Shown here in pieces: positions 8,301-17,543 of a DNA stretch of 64,000 bases. The DNA lies in assembly GCF_008369935.1 (NCBI RefSeq), contig NZ_VTUZ01000016.1, forward strand, positions 124,001-188,000. Direction: 5' to 3'. The notes under the pieces are model-generated. The model saw nothing but the letters and a program-made list of their open reading frames with translations. It searched no databases and was not told the DNA's origin. Origin of the DNA: Paraburkholderia panacisoli. Its GTDB lineage: Bacteria; Pseudomonadota; Gammaproteobacteria; Burkholderiales; Burkholderiaceae. Every line of letters begins with the position of its first letter. The first letter of the stretch is position 1. A program made the position numbers and the translations under genes.

Positions 8301-10286
8301 TCAGCGCGACCGGTACACGGCCACACCCTGCGGTGCGAGTGCGCGTGAACCTATCACGAATGCGTCGTCGGCGACATCGGTGAGCGTATGGGTATCGTCG
8401 CCGTAGTTGAACGCGTAGGTCAGCGCGCCGCGCCGGCTGATGCGCACGCTGTCGCCCAACTGCATGGTCGTGACGCCGGCCTCGCGCGCGATCCGCTCGA
8501 ATAGTCGCACCGTGAGCGCGTCGTCGAACAGGCTCGCGAAGTAATGGAACGCGCCGCTGCGCACATACGCGGGGTGGCCGTCCGCGAAACGCGCGCGCAC
8601 GTCGAGCGAGGCCGCCGCATCGCTGTCGATGAAATCGCGCCAGTGACGCGCGTGGCCGTCGTCGACGCTCGCCTCCTGGCTGTGCGCGAGACGCACGCCT
8701 TCGGTCACGTTCGGCCGCATCGATTCGACGCGCCAGATGCGCGCCGGCAGCACCGAGGCCAGCGCACCGGGCGGCAAATTCGTCGGAATGCGCACGTCGC
8801 GGGTCTTCGAACCGGTGCGCGGACCGAGCACGACCTGCGCACCCGAGCGCGCGAGGCGCACCGCGAAATCGTCCGGCACGACCGGCAACGGCGGCACGAC
8901 GACCAGACTGTAGCCGTCCAGCGGCGCGTCCACCGGCACGATATCGACATCGAGTCCGAGCGCGCGCAACGCCGAGTAGTACTCGAACGCGAAACGCGGA
9001 TAGTGAAAGTCCGCCCCTTGCGGATGGATCTCGAACAGCCACTTCGCCTCGTAGTCGTAGACGAGCGCGACTTTCGAACGGATCGCCGCGTTCGCGTCGC
9101 CATTCGACGCGAGCACCGTGCGAATCTCGTCGGCAACCTGGCCCGCCTCGTTGCCGCCGACATCGAGCCGGTTATCGGGCGTGTTCAGCCCCGCGTGCAT
9201 CTGCTCCTGCGCGAACGGCGCCTGACGCCAGCGGAAGTACGACACGCAGCCCGCGCCGTGCGCGAACGCCTCCCAGCTCCACAGGCGCACCATGCCGGGC
9301 AGCGGCGCCGGATTCCACATTGCCCAGTTCACCGGACCGGGCTGCTGCTCCATCACCCAGAACGGCAGCTTCGACATGCCACGGTAGACATCGTGATTGA
9401 ACGACGCGAAGTCGGGATGGCCGCTGCGCAGCCAGCGCGCCTTCACGTCCGGCGCGAACCATTGCTCTTCGAGCGCGCCGAGCGGATAGCTGTCCCAGCT
9501 CGCGACATCGAGATCGGCCGCGACCTTGTAGTGGTCGAACTCGGTGAACAGCTGCATGAAGTTGTGCGCAACCGGTCGCCCCGGCGAATGCGCGCGAATG
9601 ATCTCGACCTGCATGCGGTTGTAGCGCGCCACTTCGTCGGACGCGAAACGCCGGTAGTCGAGACGGTGCGAAGGATGCGCTTCGGTCACGGTCGCCACCG
9701 GCGCGTCGATCTCGTCGAAGCTGCGGTACTCCATGCTCCAGAACACCGTGCCCCACGCGTCGTTCAATGCGTCGATCGTGGGATAGCGCGCCTTCAGCCA
9801 CTCGCGAAAGCGCCCCACTGCCGCCGGCGAATAGCTGACCACCGTGTGATGGCAGCCGAATTCGTTATCGGTCTGCCAGTATGCGACCGCCGGATGCTGG
9901 CCGTAACGCTCGGCGACCGCCGTGCAGATGCGTTGCGACGCCTCGAAATACGACGGCGACGAGAAGTCGTAATGACGCCGCGAGCCGAACGCGCGCGGGC
10001 GGCCGTCCGCGCCGATCGGCAGGATGTCCGGATGACGGTCGATCAGCCACTTGGGCGGCGTCGCGGTCGGCGTGCACATGACGACCTTCAGGCCGGCTGC
10101 GCCCAGCACGTCGATCGCGCGATCGAGCCAGCCCCAGTCATATTCGCCAGGCGTCGGCTCGATGCGGCTCCACGCGAATTCGGCGATTCGCACCTGTTCG
10201 ATGCCGAGTGCTTTCATCCGGCGAGCGTCGTCTTCCCACATCGACTCAGGCCAGTGTTCCGGGTAATAACAGACTCCAAGGCGCAT
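8301..10286 (-). CDS. Beta-galactosidase, GH42 family
   Basis: The 661-residue protein starts MRLGVCYYPEHWPESMWEDD, typical of GH42. The acid/base Glu sits in WQTDNEFGCH at about residue 145, and the nucleophile Glu is most likely in PFWVMEQQPG at about residue 310. A trimerisation-like domain and a small beta domain follow. There is no signal peptide, so hydrolysis is cytoplasmic after uptake by the operon's own transporter. Its placement between the ATPase and binding-protein genes supports a coupled import-and-cleave pathway for beta-galactosides. Confidence 0.92.
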   Translation of the reverse strand: MRLGVCYYPEHWPESMWEDDARRMKALGIEQVRIAEFAWSRIEPTPGEYDWGWLDRAIDVLGAAGLKVVMCTPTATPPKWLIDRHPDILPIGADGRPRAFGSRRHYDFSSPSYFEASQRICTAVAERYGQHPAVAYWQTDNEFGCHHTVVSYSPAAVGRFREWLKARYPTIDALNDAWGTVFWSMEYRSFDEIDAPVATVTEAHPSHRLDYRRFASDEVARYNRMQVEIIRAHSPGRPVAHNFMQLFTEFDHYKVAADLDVASWDSYPLGALEEQWFAPDVKARWLRSGHPDFASFNHDVYRGMSKLPFWVMEQQPGPVNWAMWNPAPLPGMVRLWSWEAFAHGAGCVSYFRWRQAPFAQEQMHAGLNTPDNRLDVGGNEAGQVADEIRTVLASNGDANAAIRSKVALVYDYEAKWLFEIHPQGADFHYPRFAFEYYSALRALGLDVDIVPVDAPLDGYSLVVVPPLPVVPDDFAVRLARSGAQVVLGPRTGSKTRDVRIPTNLPPGALASVLPARIWRVESMRPNVTEGVRLAHSQEASVDDGHARHWRDFIDSDAAASLDVRARFADGHPAYVRSGAFHYFASLFDDALTVRLFERIAREAGVTTMQLGDSVRISRRGALTYAFNYGDDTHTLTDVADDAFVIGSRALAPQGVAVYRSR

Positions 10287-10307
10287 CCCAAGGTCTCCTG
10301 ATTTTCT

Positions 10308-11462
10308 TTACGCGTAGTGTTCGACGGATTCGAGCGAAGCGGCGGCAAAGCCGTCTTCGGTAAACAGATGGCAAGCGGGACGGGGCACGCGCAGGCTTGC
10401 GCGATCCCCGGGCGCGAGGCGCGTATCGCCCGGCGCTTTGGCGATCAGCACGGCGCCGCCGGGCTGATCGAGGTGAACATAGCTGTGTTCGCCGAGCTGT
10501 TCGACGAGCGACACGGTGCGCACGAGCACGCCGTCCGCGGGCAGGTCGGACGATGCGTCGACGAACTCCAGGTGTTCGGGACGCACGCCGAGCGTGACCG
10601 GCTGCGCGGCTTGCAGACGCTCGCCGCTCACCGGTACGTTCACGTTTTCCGCGGTGTGATCGAGCGTCACGACCACGCCTTGCGGATCGATTGACGCCAC
10701 TTTCCCCGGCAGAAAATTCATCCGCGGCGAGCCGATGAACCCGGCGACGAAGCGGCTTCTCGGGCGGTGGTACAACTCCAGCGGCGCGCCGATCTGCGCG
10801 ATGCTGCCGTAGCGTTCGGTGTCCTTGCCCGCGTGCAGCAGCACGATCTTGTCGGCGAGCGTCATCGCCTCGATCTGGTCGTGCGTCACATAGACCACGC
10901 TCGCTTTCGCGAACTGCCTGTGCAGCCGCGCGATCTCGACGCGGGTCTGCCCGCGCAGCGTGGCGTCGAGGTTGGACAGTGGTTCGTCGAACAGGAACAC
11001 GCCCGGCTCGCGCACGATCGCCCGGCCAATCGCGACGCGCTGCCGCTGCCCGCCCGACAACGCCTTCGGCCGGCGCTCCAGCAGCGCCTCCAGTTGCAGG
11101 ATGCGCGCGGCTTCGCGCACCTTGCGGTCGATTTCGTCCTTGGGGGTTTTGGCGAGCTTCAGGCCGAAGGCCATGTTCTCGAACACGGTCATATGCGGAA
11201 ACAGCGCGTAGCTCTGGAACACCATCGCCACGCCACGCAGCGCGGCGGGCACGTCGTTGACGAGGCGCCCGCCGATCGACAGGTCGCCGTCGCTGACGTC
11301 TTCCAGGCCGGCGATCATTCGCAGCAAGGTGGACTTGCCGCAACCGGACGGCCCGAGAAACACGCAGAACTCGTTCTCCGCGATCTCCAGATCGACGTCG
11401 CGGATCACGGGCGCGCCATCGCCGTACGCCTTCTGCACGCCTCTTAACGAAATGCTCGCCAT
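10308..11462 (-). CDS. UgpC/MsmX-type ABC transporter ATP-binding protein
   Basis: A 384-residue ATPase. It has Walker A GPSGCGKST at about residue 36, the signature LSGGQRQRVAIGRA, Walker B VFLFDEPLSNLD and the switch histidine in VYVTHDQIEAMTLAD. The C-terminal 130 residues form the TOBE/OB regulatory domain seen in MalK and UgpC. It is the first gene of the galactoside operon, which puts it closest to the divergent LacI-type regulator. Confidence 0.92.
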   Translation of the reverse strand: MASISLRGVQKAYGDGAPVIRDVDLEIAENEFCVFLGPSGCGKSTLLRMIAGLEDVSDGDLSIGGRLVNDVPAALRGVAMVFQSYALFPHMTVFENMAFGLKLAKTPKDEIDRKVREAARILQLEALLERRPKALSGGQRQRVAIGRAIVREPGVFLFDEPLSNLDATLRGQTRVEIARLHRQFAKASVVYVTHDQIEAMTLADKIVLLHAGKDTERYGSIAQIGAPLELYHRPRSRFVAGFIGSPRMNFLPGKVASIDPQGVVVTLDHTAENVNVPVSGERLQAAQPVTLGVRPEHLEFVDASSDLPADGVLVRTVSLVEQLGEHSYVHLDQPGGAVLIAKAPGDTRLAPGDRASLRVPRPACHLFTEDGFAAASLESVEHYA

Positions 11463-11499
11463 TGCATCGACTCCGTGATTTAATCAGCTCGAAGTCGGA

Positions 11500-11515
11500 G
11501 ATTAAGCGCTTAATC
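11500..11515. promoter_or_regulatory. LacI-family operator, perfect 16-bp palindrome
   Basis: GATTAAGCGCTTAATC is a perfect palindrome with a central CG step, the signature of LacI-family operators. It lies 38 bp upstream of the ABC ATPase start and 140 bp upstream of the divergent LacI-type gene. A weaker related element, TGATTTAATCA, occurs at 11476-11486 and could be a second half-site. Confidence 0.8.
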
Positions 11516-11655
11516 AGCGAGGCCGAAAAAAGCGATCGCAGGTGCGATCGTTGGGCCTTGCCTGTCTCCGATGTCGTTTGTCTGTGCGACAGATGGTGCC
11601 GCGCCTTGGACGGCGACGCAAATGTCGGGCAGTCATCCCAAATACTGAAAACATC

Positions 11656-12690
11656 ATGCCCACACTCAGCGAAGTCGCGCGTCACGCGGGCGTCACCCCC
11701 GCGACGGTATCCAACGTGCTGCGCAATCGCGGCCGCGTCGGCGCGACGACCCGGCAGCGCGTGCTCGACGCCGTGGAGGCGCTCGGCTATCGCCCGCATC
11801 TGGCCGCGCGCGCGCTCGCCGAGGGCCGCGCGCCGACCTTGGCGTTGATGGTGTCTAGCATCGCCAATCCGTTCTATCCGGAGTTCGCGCTCGCCGTCGA
11901 ACGCGCGGCGCGCACGAGCGGCCACTTCGTGATCATCTGCAATACGAACGAAGATCCGCTGACCGGCCGGGCATATCTCGACCAGATCGCCGGCACGCTT
12001 TCGGAGGGCGTGCTCGTGACGAACGCGAACCTCGACTTCGCCGACCTTCACACAACCGAAGCGCGTGGCACGCCGGTGGTGCTGTGCATGTGGGAGCGGC
12101 CGCACGAGCCGCCGGGACTGCCGTGCGTCGCCGTCGATTTTCGCCGCGCGGGCGAGTTGGCCGGCGAGCATCTGCTGGATCTCGGGCATCGGCGGATCGG
12201 CGCGATCGTCGGCAGCAAGGCCTCGGGGATTCACGCGGCGCGCTACGAAGGTTTCGTCGATGCGCTGCGCGCGGCGGGCGCACCGAAAAACCGCGTCCGA
12301 CACGCAGCCGATACGATCCACGGCGGCTACGTCGCGGCACGCGCGCTGCTCGAAGCCGATCCGAAGCTCACCGCAATCTTCGCGACCAACGACCTGCCTG
12401 CGCTCGGCGCGATGCACGCGGCCGCCGATCTCGGCCTGGGCGTGCCCGGCGACCTCTCGGTGATCGGCATCACCGACATTCAGCTTGCGCGCGATTCGCG
12501 GCCCGCATTGACGACGGTGGCGGTGCCGACGGTCGAAGCCGCGGGACTCGCGGTGTCGCTGTTGCGCGAGCTGATCGAGTCGTCGTATGGCCAGGCGGGT
12601 CGCGGCGCGGCCAGCGTGCCGATGCGGATTTCGTCCGCGCCCGAACTCGTCGTGCGGGCTTCGACCGGCGCGCCGCGTGCATGGCCTTAG
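11656..12690 (+). CDS. LacI-family transcriptional regulator
   Basis: The start at 11656 (MPTLSEVARHAGVTPATVSN) gives the canonical LacI helix-turn-helix, followed by the hinge helix region PHLAARALAEGRAPTLALMV. The 344-residue length is normal. A periplasmic-binding-protein-like sensor domain follows (NPFYPEFALAVE, FATNDLPALGAM). It is divergent from the GH42/ABC operon and should repress it through the palindrome at 11500-11515, with release by galactoside. A longer upstream reading would cross the operator and lacks support. Confidence 0.92.
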   Translation: MPTLSEVARHAGVTPATVSNVLRNRGRVGATTRQRVLDAVEALGYRPHLAARALAEGRAPTLALMVSSIANPFYPEFALAVERAARTSGHFVIICNTNEDPLTGRAYLDQIAGTLSEGVLVTNANLDFADLHTTEARGTPVVLCMWERPHEPPGLPCVAVDFRRAGELAGEHLLDLGHRRIGAIVGSKASGIHAARYEGFVDALRAAGAPKNRVRHAADTIHGGYVAARALLEADPKLTAIFATNDLPALGAMHAAADLGLGVPGDLSVIGITDIQLARDSRPALTTVAVPTVEAAGLAVSLLRELIESSYGQAGRGAASVPMRISSAPELVVRASTGAPRAWP

Positions 12691-13058
12691 CCCCGGCGTG
12701 CACGCGACGTAGCGAAGCGTTCGGGCGCGGCTGATTCCGACCGTCCTCTAGCCCGCAAAAACCTGCGGCAAGCCGCTGAATTCGCAGCGCTCGGCATCCG
12801 CACACGGTAGCGACGGTTTTTTGCCGCCGACGCGTGAGTGAACCTCTCGACGCACGCCATTTGCGGCCCAATACGCATCGTTCAGTCTCCAAACGCCTTT
12901 CGTACGAGCCAGGACTTTCCCGAAGCCCGGCTCTTCCACCTTGCATCGCACCACCGCGTCCACGTCTCGCCACGAAAGGCTCGCGGCCTTTTCACAGGTT
13001 GCGCGCGTCGACTTCCGTCCAAAACTCTGCCTTGACGCGGGTCGCCTCACTGCTGTAG
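12691..13058. other. Gap with one doubtful minus-strand frame
   Basis: A minus-strand frame at 12748-13050 (100 codons) contains segments that look protein-like, such as GVWRLNDAYWAANGV. It has no convincing ribosome binding site and competes with open frames on the other strand. It may be a decayed gene. Nothing else is seen apart from the operator-like repeat that follows at 13059. Confidence 0.25.
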
Positions 13059-13079
13059 TAAATCAACCAAAATGATTTA
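13059..13079. promoter_or_regulatory. Inverted repeat upstream of frcB, likely operator
   Basis: TAAATCA, seven bases, TGATTTA: perfect seven-base arms about 140 bp upstream of the frcB-like start. The AT-rich element stands out in GC-rich surroundings. It is a natural candidate for binding by the ROK regulator encoded at the end of this operon. Confidence 0.55.
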
Positions 13080-13219
13080 GCCGACCAGTTGCGAAGAACC
13101 GCGCTGCTAGCCGCCGTCGCTTCGGAGCACACAGAAACCAGCTTGCGAACGCGCAGCGTTCGCGCCGCAAGCGCCATGCAGTCCACAACGTCGTTGCGAA
13201 CAACCGGAGGAGCATCCCC

Positions 13220-14224
13220 ATGAATCTGAATTCCCACAGGCATCCTGTCGCCAGGAAAATCGTGTCGATGTGCGTCGCGGCATCGGCGGTGTGGTGCGCG
13301 AGCGCGAGCCAGGCGGCCGATCAGCCGGTCGTCGGCCTCATCACCAAGACCGACACCAACCCGTTCTTCGTGAAGATGAAACAGGGCGCCGAGGCGGCCG
13401 CGTCGAAAGACGGCGCGAAGCTGATCACCGCCGCCGGCAAGTTCGACGGCGACAACGCGAGCCAGGTCACCGCGATCGAAAACATGATGACGGCCGGCGC
13501 GAAAGCGATTCTGATCACGCCGAGCGACACCAAGGCCATCGTGCCGAGCATCAAGAAAGCCCGCGCCGCCGGCGTGATGGTCGTCGCGCTCGACACGCCG
13601 ACCGACCCGCAGGACGCCACCGACGCCCTCTTTGCCACCGACAACTTCAAAGCCGGCGTGCTGATCGGCAAATACGCGAAGGCCGCGCTGAACGGCAAGC
13701 CCGCGAAGATCGCCACGCTCGATCTCGCGCCCGGCGTGTCGGTCGGCGTGCTGCGTCACAACGGCTTCCTCGAAGGCTTCGGCATCAAGGAAGGCGATGC
13801 GTCGGTGGTGTGCAGCCAGGACACCCGCGGCGATCAGGCGAAGGGCCAGACGGCGATGGAAAACTGCCTGCAGAAGTCGCCCGACATCAACGTCGTCTAC
13901 ACGATCAACGAACCGGCCGCGGCGGGCGCGTACCGCGCGCTGAAGGCGGCTGGCAAGGACAAGAGCGTGATGATCGTGTCGATCGACGGCGGCTGCGAAG
14001 GCGTGCGCAACGTGAAGGCCGGCGCGATCGCCGCGACCTCACAGCAGTATCCGCTGAAGATGGCCTCGCTCGGCGTAGCCGCAGGCGTCGATTACGCGAA
14101 GACCGGCAAGAAGGTCTCCGGCTATCAGGACACGGGCGTGACGCTGATCACCGACAAGACGATGCCCGGCATCGACAGCAAGGACACCAAGTACGGCCTC
14201 GACAACTGTTGGGGCAACAAGTAA
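13220..14224 (+). CDS. frcB: Fructose/ribose-class ABC substrate-binding protein (FrcB-like)
   Basis: A 334-residue periplasmic protein. The signal peptide covers about residues 1-33 (ending WCASASQAA). The mature start VGLITKTDTNPFFVKMKQGA is typical of FrcB-type binding proteins. Further family motifs are AILITPSDTKAIVP, VVALDTPTDP and NVVYTINEPAAAGAYRAL. A GGAGGA ribosome binding site sits eight bases upstream. With the permease and ATPase downstream it forms an frcBCA-like importer, probably for fructose. Substrates such as mannose or ribose cannot be excluded. Confidence 0.8.
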   Translation: MNLNSHRHPVARKIVSMCVAASAVWCASASQAADQPVVGLITKTDTNPFFVKMKQGAEAAASKDGAKLITAAGKFDGDNASQVTAIENMMTAGAKAILITPSDTKAIVPSIKKARAAGVMVVALDTPTDPQDATDALFATDNFKAGVLIGKYAKAALNGKPAKIATLDLAPGVSVGVLRHNGFLEGFGIKEGDASVVCSQDTRGDQAKGQTAMENCLQKSPDINVVYTINEPAAAGAYRALKAAGKDKSVMIVSIDGGCEGVRNVKAGAIAATSQQYPLKMASLGVAAGVDYAKTGKKVSGYQDTGVTLITDKTMPGIDSKDTKYGLDNCWGNK

Positions 14225-14234
14225 CGCACTGCTA

Positions 14235-14256
14235 GCGGCCCGCCGCAACGGGCCGC
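14235..14256 (+). terminator. Intercistronic hairpin after frcB
   Basis: GCGGCCCG, six bases, CGGGCCGC forms a perfect eight-base-pair stem 10 bp after the frcB stop. There is no T-run, so it is more likely an mRNA-stabilising or partially attenuating hairpin than a full terminator. It would favour more binding protein than permease. Confidence 0.55.
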
Positions 14257-14311
14257 CATCTGATTTGCCGCGTGGCCTCGCCGCCACGCTTATGTAGCGA
14301 GGACATCCATC

Positions 14312-15298
14312 ATGTCGACACCTTCCGCGCCCGCCGGCCATTCACGCTCCTTTACCGACCGTTTGCCGTCGCTCGCCGAGGTCGGGCCGCTGATTGCGCT
14401 GGTGCTGGCGTGCGGCTTCTTCATCTCGCAGAGCAGCCGCTTCCTGTCGTTCCAGAATCTCTCGCTGATCCTGCAGCAGACCATGGTGGTCGCGGTCATC
14501 GCGATCGGCCAGACGCTGATCGTGCTGACCGGCGGCATCGACCTGTCGTGCGGGATGGTGATGGCGTTCGGCTCGATCATCATGACCAAGTTCGCGGTCA
14601 CGCTAGGCGTGCCGCCGATCCTCGCGATTCTGTGCGGGATCGCCGCGAGCACGCTGTTCGGCGCGCTCAACGGCGTGCTGATCACGCGTATCAAACTGCC
14701 CGCGTTCATCGTCACACTGGGCACGCTGAATATCGCGTTCGCGCTCACGCAGATCTACTCGAATGCGGAGAGCGTGTCGAACCTGCCGGACGCGATCATG
14801 TTCTTCGGCAACACGTTCAAGCTCGGGCCGGCAGATGTCACCTACGGCACGGTCCTGACCTTGCTGATGTATCTGGCCACCTGGTTCGTGCTGCGCGACA
14901 CGGTGCCAGGCCGGCATCTGTACGCGCTCGGCAACAACGCCGAGGCCGCGCGGCTGATGGGTCTGTCGTCGCAGAAGATTCTGCTCACCGTGTACTCGCT
15001 GGCCGGCGCGATCTATGGCATTGCCGCGCTGCTGTCGGTGTCGCGCACCGGCGTGGGCGATCCGCAGGCGGGTCAAACCGAAAATCTCGACAGCATTACC
15101 GCGGTCGTGCTCGGCGGCACGAGCCTGTTCGGCGGACGCGGCTCGATTGTCGGCACGCTGCTCGGCGCGTTGATCGTCGGCGTGTTCCGCAACGGCTTGA
15201 CGCTAATCGGTGTTTCTTCGGTCTACCAGGTATTGATCACCGGCATGCTGGTGATTCTCGCGGTAGCCGCGGACAAACTTTCCCATCGTCGCGGTTGA
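14312..15298 (+). CDS. frcC: ABC transporter permease (FrcC-like)
   Basis: A 328-residue inner-membrane permease of the ribose/fructose (RbsC/FrcC) class with about eight to ten hydrophobic segments. Class motifs are GQTLIVLTGGIDLSCGMVMA and the late-loop ENLDSITAVVLGGTSLFGGR. The start MSTPSAPAGHSRSF precedes a short cytosolic tail. It lies between the binding protein and the ATPase. The two tandem 55-bp palindromic repeats begin six bases after its stop. Confidence 0.85.
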   Translation: MSTPSAPAGHSRSFTDRLPSLAEVGPLIALVLACGFFISQSSRFLSFQNLSLILQQTMVVAVIAIGQTLIVLTGGIDLSCGMVMAFGSIIMTKFAVTLGVPPILAILCGIAASTLFGALNGVLITRIKLPAFIVTLGTLNIAFALTQIYSNAESVSNLPDAIMFFGNTFKLGPADVTYGTVLTLLMYLATWFVLRDTVPGRHLYALGNNAEAARLMGLSSQKILLTVYSLAGAIYGIAALLSVSRTGVGDPQAGQTENLDSITAVVLGGTSLFGGRGSIVGTLLGALIVGVFRNGLTLIGVSSVYQVLITGMLVILAVAADKLSHRRG

Positions 15299-15303
15299 GT
15301 ACC

Positions 15304-15413
15304 ACCGCAATTGTCTTGCATGGGGCCAGAGTAAGTGCTGAAGCACTAACTCTGGCCGACCGCAATTGTCTTGCATGGGGCCAGAGTAAGTGCTGAAGCA
15401 CTAACTCTGGCCG
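15304..15413. repeat. Two identical tandem 55-bp repeats with a palindrome
   Basis: A 55-bp unit occurs twice without a gap (15304-15358 and 15359-15413). Each copy has the palindrome GGCCAGAGT/ACTCTGGCC with inner stem AGTGCT/AGCACT, preceded by TTGCATGG. On the opposite strand this is the same design as the tract at 6722-6923, with the inner stem changed at both partners. It separates frcC from frcA inside the operon. Confidence 0.9.
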
Positions 15414-15428
15414 ACACAGGAGCACGTG

Positions 15429-16226
15429 ATGTCGACCACTACTTCCGGTTCCGCCGCAATGCCCGTTCTGCAGGCGCGTGGACTCATCAAACGCTATGGC
15501 AATGTGACCGCACTCGACGGTTGCGATTTCGAAGTGCTGCCCGGAGAGATTCTCGCGGTGATCGGCGACAACGGCGCGGGTAAATCGTCGTTGATCAAGG
15601 CGCTGTCCGGCGCGACGGTGCCGGATGAAGGCGAGATCCTGCTCGACGGCAAGCCGGTCAAGTTCCGCAGTCCGCTCGATGCGCGCGCGCAAGGCATCGA
15701 GACCGTCTACCAGGAACTCGCGGTCGCGCCGGCGATGAGCATCGCCGAGAATCTGTTCCTCGCCCGCGAACTGCTCAAGCCCGGCTGGCGCGGCTCGCTC
15801 TTCAAGATGATCGACAAGCGCCGCATGCTCGAAGAGGCAACCGCGCATATGAAGGACCTGCAGATCGGCATCCGCTCGATGCGCCAGGCGGTCGAAACGC
15901 TCTCGGGCGGCCAGCGCCAGGGCGTCGCGGTGGCGCGCAGCGCGGCCTTCGCGCGGCACGTGGTGATTCTCGACGAACCGACCGCCGCGCTCGGCGTGAA
16001 GGAAGGCAACATGGTGCTCGAACTGATCCGGCGCGTGCGCGATCGCGGCCTGCCGGTGATTCTCATCAGCCACAACATGCCGCACGTGTTCGAGGTCGCT
16101 GACCGCATCCATATCCAGCGGCTCGGGCGGCGCGCCGCGCTCGTCAACAGGAGCGACGTGCACATGTCGGAAGCGGTCGCGATCATGACCGGCGCGAAGG
16201 AAGCTGACGTCAAGGCGATTGCATGA
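15429..16226 (+). CDS. frcA: ABC transporter ATP-binding protein (FrcA-like)
   Basis: The ATG at 15429 has AGGAG six bases upstream. The overlapping GTG at 15426 is too close to that site. The 265-residue single-domain ATPase has Walker A GDNGAGKSS, signature LSGGQRQGVAVAR and Walker B VVILDEPTAALG. The C-terminus HNMPHVFEVADRIHIQRLGR is typical of FrcA. Unlike RbsA/XylG it has only one nucleotide-binding domain, consistent with a homodimer. It is the last transport gene before the ROK regulator. Confidence 0.88.
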   Translation: MSTTTSGSAAMPVLQARGLIKRYGNVTALDGCDFEVLPGEILAVIGDNGAGKSSLIKALSGATVPDEGEILLDGKPVKFRSPLDARAQGIETVYQELAVAPAMSIAENLFLARELLKPGWRGSLFKMIDKRRMLEEATAHMKDLQIGIRSMRQAVETLSGGQRQGVAVARSAAFARHVVILDEPTAALGVKEGNMVLELIRRVRDRGLPVILISHNMPHVFEVADRIHIQRLGRRAALVNRSDVHMSEAVAIMTGAKEADVKAIA

Positions 16227-16257
16227 CGCGGGCTTCCTGCTGAGCGGGCACGCGACC

Positions 16258-17487
16258 ATGGACACCACCGGCGCCCGCTCCCCTCTCAAACGCACGGTCG
16301 GCTCGAATCAGGTCGGCATGCGGCAATTCAACGAGCGCATCGTGCTGCAGGCGATCCGCTTGCACGGGCCGCTGCCGAAGGCCGACGTGGGCCGCCTCAC
16401 GCGTCTGTCGATGCAGACGGTGTCGATGATCGTCGACCGCCTGATCGACGACGGCCTGCTCGAAAAGCAGGCGCGCGTGCGCGGCAGGATCGGCCAGCCG
16501 TCGGTGCCGATCGCGTTGCACGCGGACGGCGCGTACACCATCGGCATCAAGGTGGGACGCCGCAGTCTCGACGTGCTGGCGATGGACTTCTCCGGCCGCG
16601 TGGTGTGCCGCGATGTGTTCGAGTACGCGTATCCCGATCCGCGCACGCTGTTCCCCGCGCTCGAAAGCAAACTGGCGCGCGTGAATCAGACGCTCGGCGC
16701 GAAGGCCGGCAAGGTCGTCGGCATGGGCGTCGCGGCGCCGCTGTGGCTCGGCGGCTGGCGCGACTTTCTCGGCGCGCCGCCCGACGCGCTGGAGGCGTGG
16801 CACGAGATCGACTTGCGCACCCGCATCGCGACGATGACGGGCCTGCCCGTGGAGTTCGCCAAGGACACCACCGCCGCGTGTGCCGCCGAACTCGTGATGG
16901 GCCAGGGCCGCGGCATTCACAACTTCCTGTATCTGTTCGTCGGCACGTTCATCGGTGGAGGCCTCGTGATCGACGGCCGCTTGCACGGCGGACCGCACGA
17001 CAACGCGGGCGCGGTCGGCTCGATTCCGCTGCGCGACGGCAGCGCGCGCAAACCCGCGCGGCAACTGCTGCACGCGGCATCGGGCTTCGTGCTCGAAAAG
17101 CTCTTCAGCGATGCGGGCGCGCCGGCCGCCGCCGCGCACGATCATCGTGCGCTGTCACCGGAGTTGTGGCGGCATACGGAGCAATGGCTCGATAGCGCGT
17201 GTCCCGCGATCGCCAACGCGCTGACCAACGCGGCCGCGTTGCTCGACCTCGAAGCAATCGTGATCGACGGCGAACTCGACCGGCAACTGCTGCGCGAAAT
17301 CATTCGACGCACCGAGCGCGTGCTCGATCGCTTCGAATGGGAAGGGATGGTGCGTCCGCAATTGCTCGAAGGCGCGATCGGCGCCGATGCGCGCGCGATG
17401 GGCGGCGCGATTCTGCCGCTCTACGCACATTTCGCGCCGGTGCATGAGTTGTTTCTCAAGCCGGCGGCGTCGGACGCGCAGTATTGA
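16258..17487 (+). CDS. ROK-family transcriptional regulator of the frc-like operon
   Basis: The ATG at 16258 is preferred. A TTG at 16219 overlaps the frcA end and has no site. The 409-residue protein has an N-terminal winged helix (GPLPKADVGRLTRLSMQTVS) and a ROK kinase-like domain (GVAAPLWLGG, FVGTFIGGGLVIDGRLHGG). The zinc motif CxCGxxGC, normal between GEIGH and the C-terminal lobe, is absent: this segment reads GAVGSIPLRDGSARKPARQL. The protein is therefore a regulator with a divergent sugar domain. It is 31 bp after frcA and probably senses the imported sugar. Confidence 0.85.
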   Translation: MDTTGARSPLKRTVGSNQVGMRQFNERIVLQAIRLHGPLPKADVGRLTRLSMQTVSMIVDRLIDDGLLEKQARVRGRIGQPSVPIALHADGAYTIGIKVGRRSLDVLAMDFSGRVVCRDVFEYAYPDPRTLFPALESKLARVNQTLGAKAGKVVGMGVAAPLWLGGWRDFLGAPPDALEAWHEIDLRTRIATMTGLPVEFAKDTTAACAAELVMGQGRGIHNFLYLFVGTFIGGGLVIDGRLHGGPHDNAGAVGSIPLRDGSARKPARQLLHAASGFVLEKLFSDAGAPAAAAHDHRALSPELWRHTEQWLDSACPAIANALTNAAALLDLEAIVIDGELDRQLLREIIRRTERVLDRFEWEGMVRPQLLEGAIGADARAMGGAILPLYAHFAPVHELFLKPAASDAQY

Positions 17488-17522
17488 GCGCGGATTGGGC
17501 AGTTAACGTCCGCGCTTTTTAT
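17487..17522 (+). terminator. Terminator after the ROK regulator
   Basis: AGCGCGGA, fourteen bases, TCCGCGCT forms an eight-base-pair stem followed by TTTTTATT. It begins at the last base of the ROK stop codon and should end the frc-like operon. Confidence 0.8.
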
Positions 17523-17543
17523 TACGCCTCGCCGCTCACGCGC

